This document shows, piece by piece, positions 27,963 to 36,707 of a stretch of 42,622 bases of DNA (positions are counted from its first letter, which is position 1; each line of letters opens with the position of its first letter). Source of the DNA: an uncultured bacterium (GTDB lineage: Bacteria > Armatimonadota > JACIXR01); assembly GCA_938041455.1 (NCBI GenBank), contig CALITO010000011.1, forward strand, positions 1 to 42,622. Direction: 5' to 3'. The notes under the pieces were generated by a model. The model was given only the letters and a program-made list of their open reading frames with translations. It made no database searches and was not told the origin of the DNA. Made by a program: the position numbers and the translations under genes.

Positions 27963-30900
27963 GTGGGCTCGGCGTTCCATGCTTCCACTTTTAGCCCCTC
28001 GAGTTCCTTCTCCTCGCCCTCTGTATTGGGCATCATCTCCAACCTTATAACCCTTTCCTCTCCCGGTTCTAACCAGAAATATCCATCCTCCAATAGCAGG
28101 CAATCGGATATAGAAGGAGCGGATACATAAACTCCTACCGCCGGTAGATCGCCGATATTCTTAACGATTAACTTCTCTCCTTCCAAGCGAGCCCAAAGCT
28201 TTGTCCTGGGCAAACTGAACAAACAGCCGGGCTTCTCCCGAAAATTAAACCAATAGTAATTGCGAGTTATCAGCCTGCTATCTTTTTCTAAATCCAGGAC
28301 CAAAAGTAAGGGGATGTAATCCTCAGAGGGCACTGGCAAATCCAGAATTGATATTAGGTAGTTCTTTGCTCCCCTGCTTTGAAAACCAATCTTCTTTTTC
28401 ACCACTTCTTTGAGCTTTGCGTCATATAATCTGATTAATACTTCTCCTCTCCCTTTCCATTCCTCTAAATCATCTAACAGCCATATCTCGGTTTCAAGGG
28501 AACTGCCAGGGGAGAAACTAAAGGATTTAAAGAGGGCGACGACTTGAAGAGGTGCATAGGCATCCTGCACGAAGTAATGGGCTATCTTGGGAACCCCATA
28601 CCAATCAACCGTTGACCAGGAGCAACCCGGGAAAACATCCGTAAGCTTATAGTAAATCACTCCCGTGGAAAAAGGGAACCTCGTTCTCATTCTTTCCAAG
28701 ACGACGCGCACTCCCGTGGCCTGCGCCAGTTGACTTCCCCTGATGAATCCCTTTAAGTCCTCGCAAGGGTCAAACTCCTTTGCATAGCGAAGTAGATGCA
28801 CCATATCTTTGGGAGAAAATGTAGGGGTATGATGGATAAAGGCACTTTCGTCCTTAGGTGGCCAAGTCTCCCTTTCTTGGGGAGGGAGGTATTTCAGGGT
28901 GCTTTCATAGGCGCAAGGGGAAGCTAATCCGAACTCGCCTATGAAGGGAGCGACTAGTTCTAAATTCCTCTCCAGCGGTTGAAGTCCCCAGTAGACATCG
29001 TAGTTATGAATACTGCCTGCGAAGGGGTCTGTGCGGTGATAGGCACGTGTTCCGTCTAACTCATAACATCTGCGCCCCAAAAGTTCTATCAACCATCCTT
29101 GACCACTGTGTTCATTTCCGCCACACCAAAGGACGAGGGAAGGGTGGTTTCTCAATCTTCTAATGTTCAATTGTGCTATTTCATCCGCCACAGAGCCTCG
29201 TATAACATCGAACTTCTGCCAGGTTAAGGGGAATTCCTGCCACACCATAATACCGAGCTCGTCGCAGATATCGTAAAAAGTATCCGTCTCAAGCAACCCA
29301 CCGCCCCAGGAGCGGAGAATTTGGATATTGGCGTCCTTCGCAAGGGTTAGAAATCTTCTATATCTATGAGCATCTAAACGGAGGAAAGCATCAAGGGTTG
29401 CCCAGTTTGTCCCCTTAACAAAGACCGCTTTCCCATTTATTATAAATGTCCAATTATAAAGGTGTGATTGGGGACCATCGGGTAGAGGTTCCATCTTTAT
29501 TGTTCGTATGCCAAAACGAGTGGAACGCATATCTATGTAACGCTCCCCCTCCCTAAAAGCAACCTGAAGTTTGTAGAGATTTTGTTCTCCTAAGCCATTA
29601 GGATACCATAAACGAGGGTTAGGAATGGTGAATTGAAGATGACCTTCCCAAAAACCGTTTTTGCCTTCTACCTCTAAGGAAAAGTTATAAAACTCGCCCA
29701 AGAAATTAGCCGGACTTATCACTCCCTCAATAGTTCCTCGAAAGGTTTCCCGTCTTCCCCGTAGGGCTATGTATAAGCTCATCAACCCTTGCTGGGCATC
29801 CTGAGCGGATATGAATAAGTCGGTTATCTCAACCTCGGGTATCCTCTCCACCCTCACGGAATTCCATATACCGATGGGGGGGCAATTGACATAATGCCAG
29901 CCGTAGACGCAGTTAGTTTTGAAGACAAGCGTCCAATCAGGAGGCAGGGGGTCCAGACGAACGAGGAGTGTGTTGTGGTCTCTAACAAGACCTGTAATGT
30001 CAAAAATGGGTCCACCAAAGGGCCCCTCGTGCTCGCCCAAACGAACACCATTGAGATAAAATGTGGCACTATAATCCACACCTTCAAAAACCAGACGAGT
30101 AGGTTCCCCTGGCTTCCAGGAGAAATCTTTGCGGAACCACCACTCCTTTTCTGCTACTTCTTTCCTGGCTATTTGGTCATTGAAACCCACCGTGGGGTCA
30201 GGAATCTTTCCTGCTTTGAAAAGGGCGGTCTGCACACTGCAAGGTATTTCAGCTTCAATAGCATTATCCCAGCCCTCGCCCCTTAAAATCAAAAGAACTT
30301 CACTACCCCTGCCTCGAGGAAAACCGAGCATCAACCATTTACCATCCAATGAAAGCACGGGATTGGGATTTCTAAGATAGGTCTTCTTCGCACCTCTTAA
30401 CTCCACATAAATGGGGGGTAAACTAAAAGGCGAAGGTGCAGGAGAGAAAGTTTCTCTATCCAAATCATCAAGTGATCTCCCAACCCATCCTTCCTCCGCA
30501 AGAAGTTCTTGAAAACTCATAACTCTCAAACGCCCCTGTTTACAGGCCTCGGCAACCTTGAGGGCTGATTCTAACCAATAATCGCGCACTTTCTCGCTCA
30601 TATCTTCACCACCTCCCCAATGGAGAAGCCAACCCTTTCCATAGGGAATTGCTCTGAAGCAAGGGACACCGTCAGAACTCCAAACGAGAACGGCTGATTG
30701 GGTTACCTCCAAGGTGCGGATGGGACGAACGGGAAGCTCGGCTGGGTCAGGGAGGGACAATTCTTTGCCCTGCTTAGTGAGACGGAGCCCCCCAAGCCCA
30801 TAACTTACCGAAGCTCGCCAGCCGAAAAAATCTTCCCAATGCCCCACCTCCAATTTACCAGTTGTGATGTCCTTGCTTATATAGTGAGGCACCCCTATGG

Positions 30901-31237
30901 GCATTATATAAATACCCCCCTGACGAACATATTCCTTTAACGCTTCAGCAACCTCCCCACCCCATCCCCCTTTTTCCGGGTAAGTATGGTCAGTAGATAT
31001 TAGTATGGCATCGTATTTTAAAAACCCTTCTAAATTAAGTTCCTCAGCCGAAATTAAATCAGGTGAATATCCGAGCTTCTTCAAAAGCTCACGAACAGCC
31101 CCCCACTTCCACAGTATAGCGTGAGGCTTGGCCCATGTGGAGTAATCCACTAATTCGTCGGCGATAACTCCCACACGTAAGGAAGAGAAAGCTTGTAGAA
31201 AAATACCCCCTATTAGCAGGCAGAGAAAAAATTTCAT
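27947..31237 (-). CDS. Secreted GH2-family beta-mannosidase-like enzyme with N-terminal amidotransferase-like domain
   Basis: A 1096-residue exported enzyme. A signal peptide (about 1-18) is followed by a Rossmann-like domain (about 20-240) resembling the glutamine-amidotransferase fold found in beta-galactosidase trimerisation domains. Then come a GH2 sugar-binding jelly roll, an immunoglobulin-like domain and the TIM barrel. The acid/base is in G-G-N-E709-H and the nucleophile in G-E768-F-G. R-S-W-G-G-G in the barrel is typical of beta-mannosidases. It probably releases mannose or a related sugar outside the cytoplasm. AAAAAGGAGG precedes the ATG. Fusion of the amidotransferase-like part to the front is unusual. 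Confidence 0.85.
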   Translation of the reverse strand: MKFFLCLLIGGIFLQAFSSLRVGVIADELVDYSTWAKPHAILWKWGAVRELLKKLGYSPDLISAEELNLEGFLKYDAILISTDHTYPEKGGWGGEVAEALKEYVRQGGIYIMPIGVPHYISKDITTGKLEVGHWEDFFGWRASVSYGLGGLRLTKQGKELSLPDPAELPVRPIRTLEVTQSAVLVWSSDGVPCFRAIPYGKGWLLHWGGGEDMSEKVRDYWLESALKVAEACKQGRLRVMSFQELLAEEGWVGRSLDDLDRETFSPAPSPFSLPPIYVELRGAKKTYLRNPNPVLSLDGKWLMLGFPRGRGSEVLLILRGEGWDNAIEAEIPCSVQTALFKAGKIPDPTVGFNDQIARKEVAEKEWWFRKDFSWKPGEPTRLVFEGVDYSATFYLNGVRLGEHEGPFGGPIFDITGLVRDHNTLLVRLDPLPPDWTLVFKTNCVYGWHYVNCPPIGIWNSVRVERIPEVEITDLFISAQDAQQGLMSLYIALRGRRETFRGTIEGVISPANFLGEFYNFSLEVEGKNGFWEGHLQFTIPNPRLWYPNGLGEQNLYKLQVAFREGERYIDMRSTRFGIRTIKMEPLPDGPQSHLYNWTFIINGKAVFVKGTNWATLDAFLRLDAHRYRRFLTLAKDANIQILRSWGGGLLETDTFYDICDELGIMVWQEFPLTWQKFDVIRGSVADEIAQLNIRRLRNHPSLVLWCGGNEHSGQGWLIELLGRRCYELDGTRAYHRTDPFAGSIHNYDVYWGLQPLERNLELVAPFIGEFGLASPCAYESTLKYLPPQERETWPPKDESAFIHHTPTFSPKDMVHLLRYAKEFDPCEDLKGFIRGSQLAQATGVRVVLERMRTRFPFSTGVIYYKLTDVFPGCSWSTVDWYGVPKIAHYFVQDAYAPLQVVALFKSFSFSPGSSLETEIWLLDDLEEWKGRGEVLIRLYDAKLKEVVKKKIGFQSRGAKNYLISILDLPVPSEDYIPLLLVLDLEKDSRLITRNYYWFNFREKPGCLFSLPRTKLWARLEGEKLIVKNIGDLPAVGVYVSAPSISDCLLLEDGYFWLEPGEERVIRLEMMPNTEGEEKELEGLKVEAWNAEPTYPEH

Positions 31238-31262
31238 AAGCCTAACCTCCTTTTTAAGAATA

Positions 31263-31291
31263 TTGACATATTTACATTATAAACAGATAGT
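31263..31291 (+). promoter_or_regulatory. Promoter of the ADP-ribosylglycohydrolase gene, overlapping a divergent promoter
   Basis: On the plus strand a perfect TTGACA (31263-31268), a 17-base spacer and GATAGT (31286-31291) lie 9 bases before the ATG, so the transcript is probably leaderless. Within the spacer, on the minus strand, TATAAT (31281-31276) can serve the GH2 gene, though it lacks a clear -35. The two promoters would compete. Confidence 0.5.
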
Positions 31292-31300
31292 TAAATTACT

Positions 31301-32548
31301 ATGAAGAAAAAAAGTTTAACCTTGTCCTTGATGTTTTTGCTCTTGGCTATACCTTGGCAGGTAGAAGGTGCTTTCCTCCGCCTATCGGTGGGGGAATACA
31401 TAGATAAAATGGCGGGTGGATGGCTTGGACAGATGATTGGAGTAGGTTGGGGAGCCCCAACAGAGTTTCATTATTGCGATGGGATAATCCCCGACTCAGC
31501 CATTCCAGAGTGGAAACCTTCTATGGTAAACCAATTTCACCAGGATGACCTGTATGTAGAGGTATCCTTCCTCTCAGCCCTTGAGAAATATGGACTGGAC
31601 ATCAAGCCTAAACAAGCAGGCATCTCCTTCGCCAAAACTCGCTTCGGGTTAGCCCACGCTAACCAGCAGGGGAGGGAAAACCTCCGCAAGGGCATTGCCC
31701 CTCCCGATTCAGGGCATCCCCAATTTAATCCCCACGCCGATGACATAGATTACCAAATAGAGGCGGATTTCTCGGGGCTTATAGCCCCCGGTCTCCCTAC
31801 CGTTCCCATAAAGTTGGGCGAGATATTCGGAAGATTGATGAATTATGGAGACGGCTTATATGCGGGGCAGTTCATCGGTGGTATGTATTCCTCTGCTTTT
31901 TTTGAAAAGGATATGGAGAAGATCGTTGAGGCGGGGCTTCGCTGTATACCTAAGGGAAGCCAATATTATGAGTGTATAAGCGATGTCCTCAAATGGTATA
32001 GGGAAAACCCCACAGATTGGAAAACTACCTGGCGAAAAATTAAGGAAAAGTATCAAGAAAATCCGAATTATAGAAGGTTCTCCTGTAGCGGTCCTCTCTC
32101 CAAGTTCAACATAGATGCTAAAATAAATGGTGCCTATGTAGTTATGGGTCTCCTCTATGGGAAGGGGGATATAGAGAAAACGATAAAAATTGCGATGCAG
32201 TGTGGGCAAGATTCGGATTGCAATCCCTCCACCGCAGGGGGAATCCTCTTCACTACCATCGGCTTTTCCCGCATTCCTTCCCAATATAAAGAAGCACTGG
32301 ATAGAAAAGCCAAATTCTCCGGTTCCGATTACGATTTTGATAAATTGGTAGAAGTATGCGAGAAACTCGCCCGCCAAATAATAATGAGGACGGGAGGGAA
32401 AATCGTGAAGGACCTTAACGGAGAGGAAATGTTCCTCATACCCGTTAAATCGCCCATTCCCAGTAGATTGGAGCAATCGTGGAATCCCGCCCCCATAAAG
32501 GGCAGTAGATTCACAGCAAAGGAGATGGAAGAAATAATTAATGATTAA
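31301..32548 (+). CDS. Secreted ADP-ribosylglycohydrolase-family protein
   Basis: A 415-residue protein with a signal peptide (about 1-23) and the all-helical DraG-type fold. The magnesium motifs are present in altered form: Q-D82-D83-L instead of the usual T-D-D-T, and Q-D304-S-D306-C-N-P-S instead of the usual D-x-D-T. Cytoplasmic DraG enzymes remove ADP-ribose from arginine. An exported version amid glycosidase genes more likely acts on an extracellular glycoside or nucleoside-like compound; this is inference. No Shine-Dalgarno is present, in keeping with a leaderless message. Confidence 0.8.
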   Translation: MKKKSLTLSLMFLLLAIPWQVEGAFLRLSVGEYIDKMAGGWLGQMIGVGWGAPTEFHYCDGIIPDSAIPEWKPSMVNQFHQDDLYVEVSFLSALEKYGLDIKPKQAGISFAKTRFGLAHANQQGRENLRKGIAPPDSGHPQFNPHADDIDYQIEADFSGLIAPGLPTVPIKLGEIFGRLMNYGDGLYAGQFIGGMYSSAFFEKDMEKIVEAGLRCIPKGSQYYECISDVLKWYRENPTDWKTTWRKIKEKYQENPNYRRFSCSGPLSKFNIDAKINGAYVVMGLLYGKGDIEKTIKIAMQCGQDSDCNPSTAGGILFTTIGFSRIPSQYKEALDRKAKFSGSDYDFDKLVEVCEKLARQIIMRTGGKIVKDLNGEEMFLIPVKSPIPSRLEQSWNPAPIKGSRFTAKEMEEIIND

Positions 32549-32551
32549 GTT

Positions 32552-32586
32552 AGAGGAGATGTCACCCGCCCTATTCCTCTTTTTTA
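32552..32586. terminator. Possible terminator between convergent genes
   Basis: AGAGGA (32552-32557) and TCCTCT (32575-32580) can pair, and six T residues follow in the plus direction. The loop is 17 bases and the stem only six, so the hairpin is weak. It lies in the 35 bases between two convergent genes. Confidence 0.3.
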
Positions 32587-34017
32587 TCTGTTAGCGAGGA
32601 GTGTAGATGTAATTTTCTGGACGAGTTCGGCCAATTCCCTATCCTTGGTAAGTTCTTCCCTGATTTTGTTATAGCCCGTAATGACAGCAGGATGGGTCTT
32701 CCCCAAAGCTCTGGCAATATCTGTGACAGGGGCGGAGGTGAGTTCCCTGCAAAGATACATACATATCTGCCGAGGGAGGGAGACCTTCCTATCTCTCCTT
32801 TTCCCCTTTAAAACCCTTTGGGAAATATTGAAGTATTTACAAATTGTCCTGACGACATCCTCTATTGTGATAATCCTTTGCTTTTTACCAATGTAATCTA
32901 CCAAGAGTTCCTCCGCTATTGGTAGGGTGAGTGGGGCGTTGTTTATCGAGCTCCACGCCATCAGTTTAGCGAGGGCACCTTCCAAATCCCTTATGTTCGA
33001 CTTTATCTCCCTCGCTATATAGAGGAGGATCTCAGGGGATAGGTTGAATTTCTCCCCCTCCGCCTTCTTTTGAAGAATTGCTAACCTGAGCTCCAAATCC
33101 GGAATGGTTATGCTCACTACAGGTCCGTTTTTCAGGCGTGAGACGACCCTCGGGTGAAGGGGCGCGAGTTCCTCTGGAGCCCTATCGGAGCAGATTATTA
33201 TCTGCTTGCCCGTCTCGTAGAGGGTGTTGAAAGTATGGAAGAATTCCTCCGTCGTTCTTTCCTTATCTGCTATAAACTGTATATCATCCACGAGCCAGAC
33301 ATCTACATTCCTATATCTCTCTCTAAATAGAGACATCTGCCCCTTCTTAAGCGATTCCACATATTCAAATGTGAAGAGCTCCGCTGGCATATAAACTACA
33401 TCCATATCCGTTGTGGAAAGCAGTGCATTTCCCACCGCTTGTATTAGATGGGTCTTCCCCAGCCCCACTCCCCCGTGAATAAAGAGAGGATTATGACTTT
33501 TCCTTCCCGGTCTTTCCACCACAGCCTTCGCTGTGGCATAAGCGAGCCTGTTTGACTGCCCTACAACGAAGTTTTCAAAAGTATAGTCCTCGTTTAGGGA
33601 TAAACCGAAAGGCGGTTTCCTTTTCTTTTTTGGTTTTTTAGTCCTCAGGTGATCCGTGGGCACAACATTAATCTCCACCTTAACGGGATGACCTGTAAAC
33701 CTTTCCGCTGTTTTTTCCAGGAGGGCAAGGTAGTGCTTCTCTATCCATTCCTTCGTAAAACTTGCGGAGACGGTGAAAACGAATTTATCTCTCCCCAGAG
33801 AGAGAGGTTTCAACTGTCCCAGCCAGAGGTCTCGGGATGAATCTGGGTCCTGAGCGATGAGGTAATGGGAGATTATCTCCCATTTCTCCTTATCTGGGAG
33901 GATATTAAATTTGTCTCCAAAATCTAAATTTAACTGCTCTTTAGCCCCCATTTTGATCAGTCTATCCGAAGAGATATACCACAACCATAAAAGGACTTCC
34001 CTGCAAAAGGGAATCAT
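32584..34017 (-). CDS. dnaA: Chromosomal replication initiator DnaA
   Basis: The AAA+ initiator that binds DnaA boxes and opens the replication origin. Domain I (about residues 45-115), a short linker, then the ATPase with G-G-V-G-L-G-K-T-H (Walker A) and D-V-W-L-V-D-D-I-Q-F (Walker B), and domain IV at the C-terminus. The DNA-reading loop is T441-H-P-A-V445, where most DnaA proteins have D-H-T-T-V, and one residue is missing just before it. The frame begins at 34017, but the first 22 residues are not DnaA-like; ATG 33951 (M-G-A-K-E-Q-L) is an equally good start. No dnaN, recF or gyrB lies nearby. Confidence 0.96.
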   Translation of the reverse strand: MIPFCREVLLWLWYISSDRLIKMGAKEQLNLDFGDKFNILPDKEKWEIISHYLIAQDPDSSRDLWLGQLKPLSLGRDKFVFTVSASFTKEWIEKHYLALLEKTAERFTGHPVKVEINVVPTDHLRTKKPKKKRKPPFGLSLNEDYTFENFVVGQSNRLAYATAKAVVERPGRKSHNPLFIHGGVGLGKTHLIQAVGNALLSTTDMDVVYMPAELFTFEYVESLKKGQMSLFRERYRNVDVWLVDDIQFIADKERTTEEFFHTFNTLYETGKQIIICSDRAPEELAPLHPRVVSRLKNGPVVSITIPDLELRLAILQKKAEGEKFNLSPEILLYIAREIKSNIRDLEGALAKLMAWSSINNAPLTLPIAEELLVDYIGKKQRIITIEDVVRTICKYFNISQRVLKGKRRDRKVSLPRQICMYLCRELTSAPVTDIARALGKTHPAVITGYNKIREELTKDRELAELVQKITSTLLANR

Positions 34018-34042
34018 AGCAAAAGAAGCCTTGCCTACTTAT

Positions 34043-34072
34043 AGACTACCTTATCCACCACCTGGAGGTCAA
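34043..34072 (-). promoter_or_regulatory. Candidate dnaA promoter with a DnaA box in its spacer
   Basis: On the minus strand TTGACC (34072-34067), an 18-base spacer and TAGTCT (34048-34043) form a moderate promoter. The plus-strand sequence TTATCCACC at 34051-34059, one change from the DnaA-box consensus TTATCCACA, lies inside the spacer. Binding there would block RNA polymerase, fitting autorepression. I found no cluster of boxes to support an origin. Confidence 0.45.
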
Positions 34073-34259
34073 GAGAAGGGAAGGCAAGATAAAGCAATTG
34101 AATGACTTAAAGAAATCATTATTTCTCTTTTTTTCTCCCTTTTTCTTTAATTTTCTCAATTTTTAATGAAGCCCAAAAGGCGAAATCTTTAAGGATATTT
34201 ACAAGCACCCCTTCACCCTCCTCATTATAAGTTTCCTTCGCCTCGTTTCTAAAAGAAAT

Positions 34260-34265
34260 TATAAT
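34260..34265 (+). promoter_or_regulatory. -10 element upstream of the six-hairpin glycosidase gene
   Basis: TATAAT ends 26 bases before the ATG at 34292; a poor -35 (TTCGCC at 34237-34242) is 17 bases upstream. The rest of 34073-34259 is T-rich or pyrimidine-rich and holds no gene that I can support. Confidence 0.4.
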
Positions 34266-34291
34266 AGTTTTGAGCTCCTCAGAGGTTTGAA

Positions 34292-36682
34292 ATGAGATAT
34301 TGCCACTCTATTTTTATCAAAATGAAAATCGCGGTTTTTCTCCCCCTGCTTGCAGGATATGCCCTCTCCTCCGGCGGTTGGGATATACTCCACGGTAGGG
34401 CAAATTTTGAAGGAGACGAGATTCTCCTTGATAGGGCTGTCATCCTTTGGAAAGAGACAGCCCCTCAGAACTTTTGCCTGGATGTGAGGGTTCAGATAAT
34501 AGAGAAAAGGGAGAACGCCGAGGCTTGTATTGTGATAGGAGCGAACGACGATGCTTCCCAATTCTTACAGGTATATCTGGACCAGCCTTCCAACTCCCTA
34601 CGGACGATTTCCATAGGGGGCGAGGGAAGGGCGCCCGAGGTTGCCCAAATCCCTTTCAAAATAGAAATGGGAAAATGGTATCATATAAGAGTATTGGTGC
34701 AGGGTGACGAACTTCTCGCTTACCTTGAGGGCAAGCCCTTTATTCATCTCAAGGAAGTGAAATTAGTTGGTAAGAGGGTGGGACTAAGAGTTGGAGATGG
34801 GATAAGTGGCTTCAGCGGTTTCTCCCTTAGCGAGCTTAGTCCCGAGAGAAAATACTTAATTGGCGATGGGGAATTAAAGATAGGGATGCCCCTGATGGAG
34901 GAAATACTTGAACCCCTTGATATAAAACTGCAATATAATGGGGAAACATCCCTTAGGATAAGTCTGAAAGACGGAAGGGGGAAAACTTATTACTCTACTG
35001 TTTTAAGAAAAGGGACGAGGAGGCTAAGGGCTTTGGCAATGGGTGCCCTTGGGTCTCATAAAATGGAAATCGTAGATGATAAAGGGAAGGTGATAATTAT
35101 GCCCTTCGAAGTCTATGGCGAGACGAAAATCGAGACGGAAAGCGGTTTCTGGGAAGAACTTTTCTTAAATCTCCGAGAGACTGTGAGGAGGGATAGGTTC
35201 TTGTTCACAATAGATGGGGAAACAGTGGCTATGAACCCCACCTGGCTGAGGGACCATATCCATGAGATGAAGGGCTACAAGTGGTGGGAGAAGGATTTGC
35301 GCTCTGCCCTAAATCACTTCCTGAGAATTCAACATCCTGAGGGGTTCTTCTACGAGATGATAATCTCGCCTCAGGACCCTCACACCACCTATGTTGAACC
35401 GAAGCACCGCCTCATAGACGAGAAGAACAACCTGGCTTATGTGCGTCTGGAGATGGAAGCGGATATAGAATATCTGATGGTGGAGGGGGTATATCAAGCC
35501 TGGCAAGCAACCGGCGATGATGAGTGGCTCAAGAACGCTCTACCCAAACTGAAAAAAGGAATGGAATATTGTATGAGCCATCCTAAAAGATGGGATAAGG
35601 AACATCAATTGGTTAAGAGAACCTTCAGTATAGATACCTGGGACTTTACCTATGGCATACCCGGTGATAATAGGCGCATTGATGAGGGCATGCCCCTGAG
35701 CATAATGCACGGAGATAATAGTGGTATGTATTACTCATCCGTTCTTCTCTCCCGGATGTACAAGACAATAGGTGAGGAGAAGGAGGCTAAGAGGTGGGAG
35801 GATATAGCTCATCATTTCAAGAAAAGGACGAACGAACTTTGCTGGAATGGCAAATTCTATACCCATCAAATACATCTGAACCACCAAGGGGCTCCGGGAG
35901 TGGACGAAAGGGAAATTCTTAGCCTTAGCAATACCTACGATATAAACCGCGGTTTGCCCGACCACCAGCAGGCGGTAAGCATAATAAGGGAATATAAAAG
36001 GAGAAGGGAATTAGCGAAGGGGGAATACTTCGCGGAATGGTTCAGCATCCACCCACCATATTCCGTCTTCAAGGCTCACGAGTGGATGAAGCCGGGCACA
36101 TATATAAATGGAGGGATAGCGGGATTCGTAGCGGGGGAATTGGCTAAGGCAGCTCTCTGGCATGGGGAGGAGGATTACGGAGTTGATGTCTTGAAAAGAG
36201 TGGCGGAAAAGGTGAGGGAAGATGGGGAGATAGGCTTTCTCTATACTCCCGATGGTAAAGAGCAAGGTGGTGGTCCAAAGGGTTGGTCTGCCTCAGCGGT
36301 GATATCCGCGTTAATAGAGGGATTGGCTGGGATAAAGGACGAGGACAAGCTCCTTAGAAGAGCGCTAATCGCCCCTCGCTGGATTTCGGCAAGTGAAAGG
36401 ACGGCCAAAGTGCTCGTTCGTTATGGTCCGTCCGATGCCTATCTGGGCTACATCTTCCGCTATAAAGAAGATAAGAATATGATAGAGATGACATTGTTCT
36501 CAAGCGAGACAATTCCCCAATTCCACATCCTCCTACCCCCGGGCAAGAATGTAAAGGAGGTCAATGTGAACGGTGGAAAGGTCCCCTTCAAAGAAGAAAA
36601 GATAGAGGGGAGCTCTTATTGTGATTTCTCCCTTAATAAGCCTGTTGAACAAATTCGGGTGACGATAAGTTTCGTTGAATAG
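34292..36682 (+). CDS. Secreted six-hairpin (alpha/alpha)6 glycoside hydrolase with N-terminal LamG-like domain
   Basis: A 796-residue exported protein. After a signal peptide with several basic residues, a concanavalin-like beta domain (about 30-190) is followed by a linking beta domain and a helical (alpha/alpha)6 barrel (about 290-700), with a short C-terminal beta domain. The helical part resembles amylo-1,6-glucosidase, GH63 and GH78 type enzymes; family and substrate are open. Segments rich in acidic and aromatic residues (W-L-R-D-H-I-H-E, D-T-W-D-F-T-Y-G) probably line the active site. AGAGG seven bases before ATG 34292 supports that start over an internal ATG at 34322. A DUF1080-like reading of the first domain is possible. 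Confidence 0.75.
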   Translation: MRYCHSIFIKMKIAVFLPLLAGYALSSGGWDILHGRANFEGDEILLDRAVILWKETAPQNFCLDVRVQIIEKRENAEACIVIGANDDASQFLQVYLDQPSNSLRTISIGGEGRAPEVAQIPFKIEMGKWYHIRVLVQGDELLAYLEGKPFIHLKEVKLVGKRVGLRVGDGISGFSGFSLSELSPERKYLIGDGELKIGMPLMEEILEPLDIKLQYNGETSLRISLKDGRGKTYYSTVLRKGTRRLRALAMGALGSHKMEIVDDKGKVIIMPFEVYGETKIETESGFWEELFLNLRETVRRDRFLFTIDGETVAMNPTWLRDHIHEMKGYKWWEKDLRSALNHFLRIQHPEGFFYEMIISPQDPHTTYVEPKHRLIDEKNNLAYVRLEMEADIEYLMVEGVYQAWQATGDDEWLKNALPKLKKGMEYCMSHPKRWDKEHQLVKRTFSIDTWDFTYGIPGDNRRIDEGMPLSIMHGDNSGMYYSSVLLSRMYKTIGEEKEAKRWEDIAHHFKKRTNELCWNGKFYTHQIHLNHQGAPGVDEREILSLSNTYDINRGLPDHQQAVSIIREYKRRRELAKGEYFAEWFSIHPPYSVFKAHEWMKPGTYINGGIAGFVAGELAKAALWHGEEDYGVDVLKRVAEKVREDGEIGFLYTPDGKEQGGGPKGWSASAVISALIEGLAGIKDEDKLLRRALIAPRWISASERTAKVLVRYGPSDAYLGYIFRYKEDKNMIEMTLFSSETIPQFHILLPPGKNVKEVNVNGGKVPFKEEKIEGSSYCDFSLNKPVEQIRVTISFVE

Positions 36683-36707
36683 ATAATAATAAAAAGAGGT
36701 GTTTAAA

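Noticed and set aside
31263-31283. TTGACA with TATAAA nine bases later as one promoter
   Set aside because: The spacing is far too short. The GATAGT at 17 bases fits better, and the A/T box fits the opposite strand.
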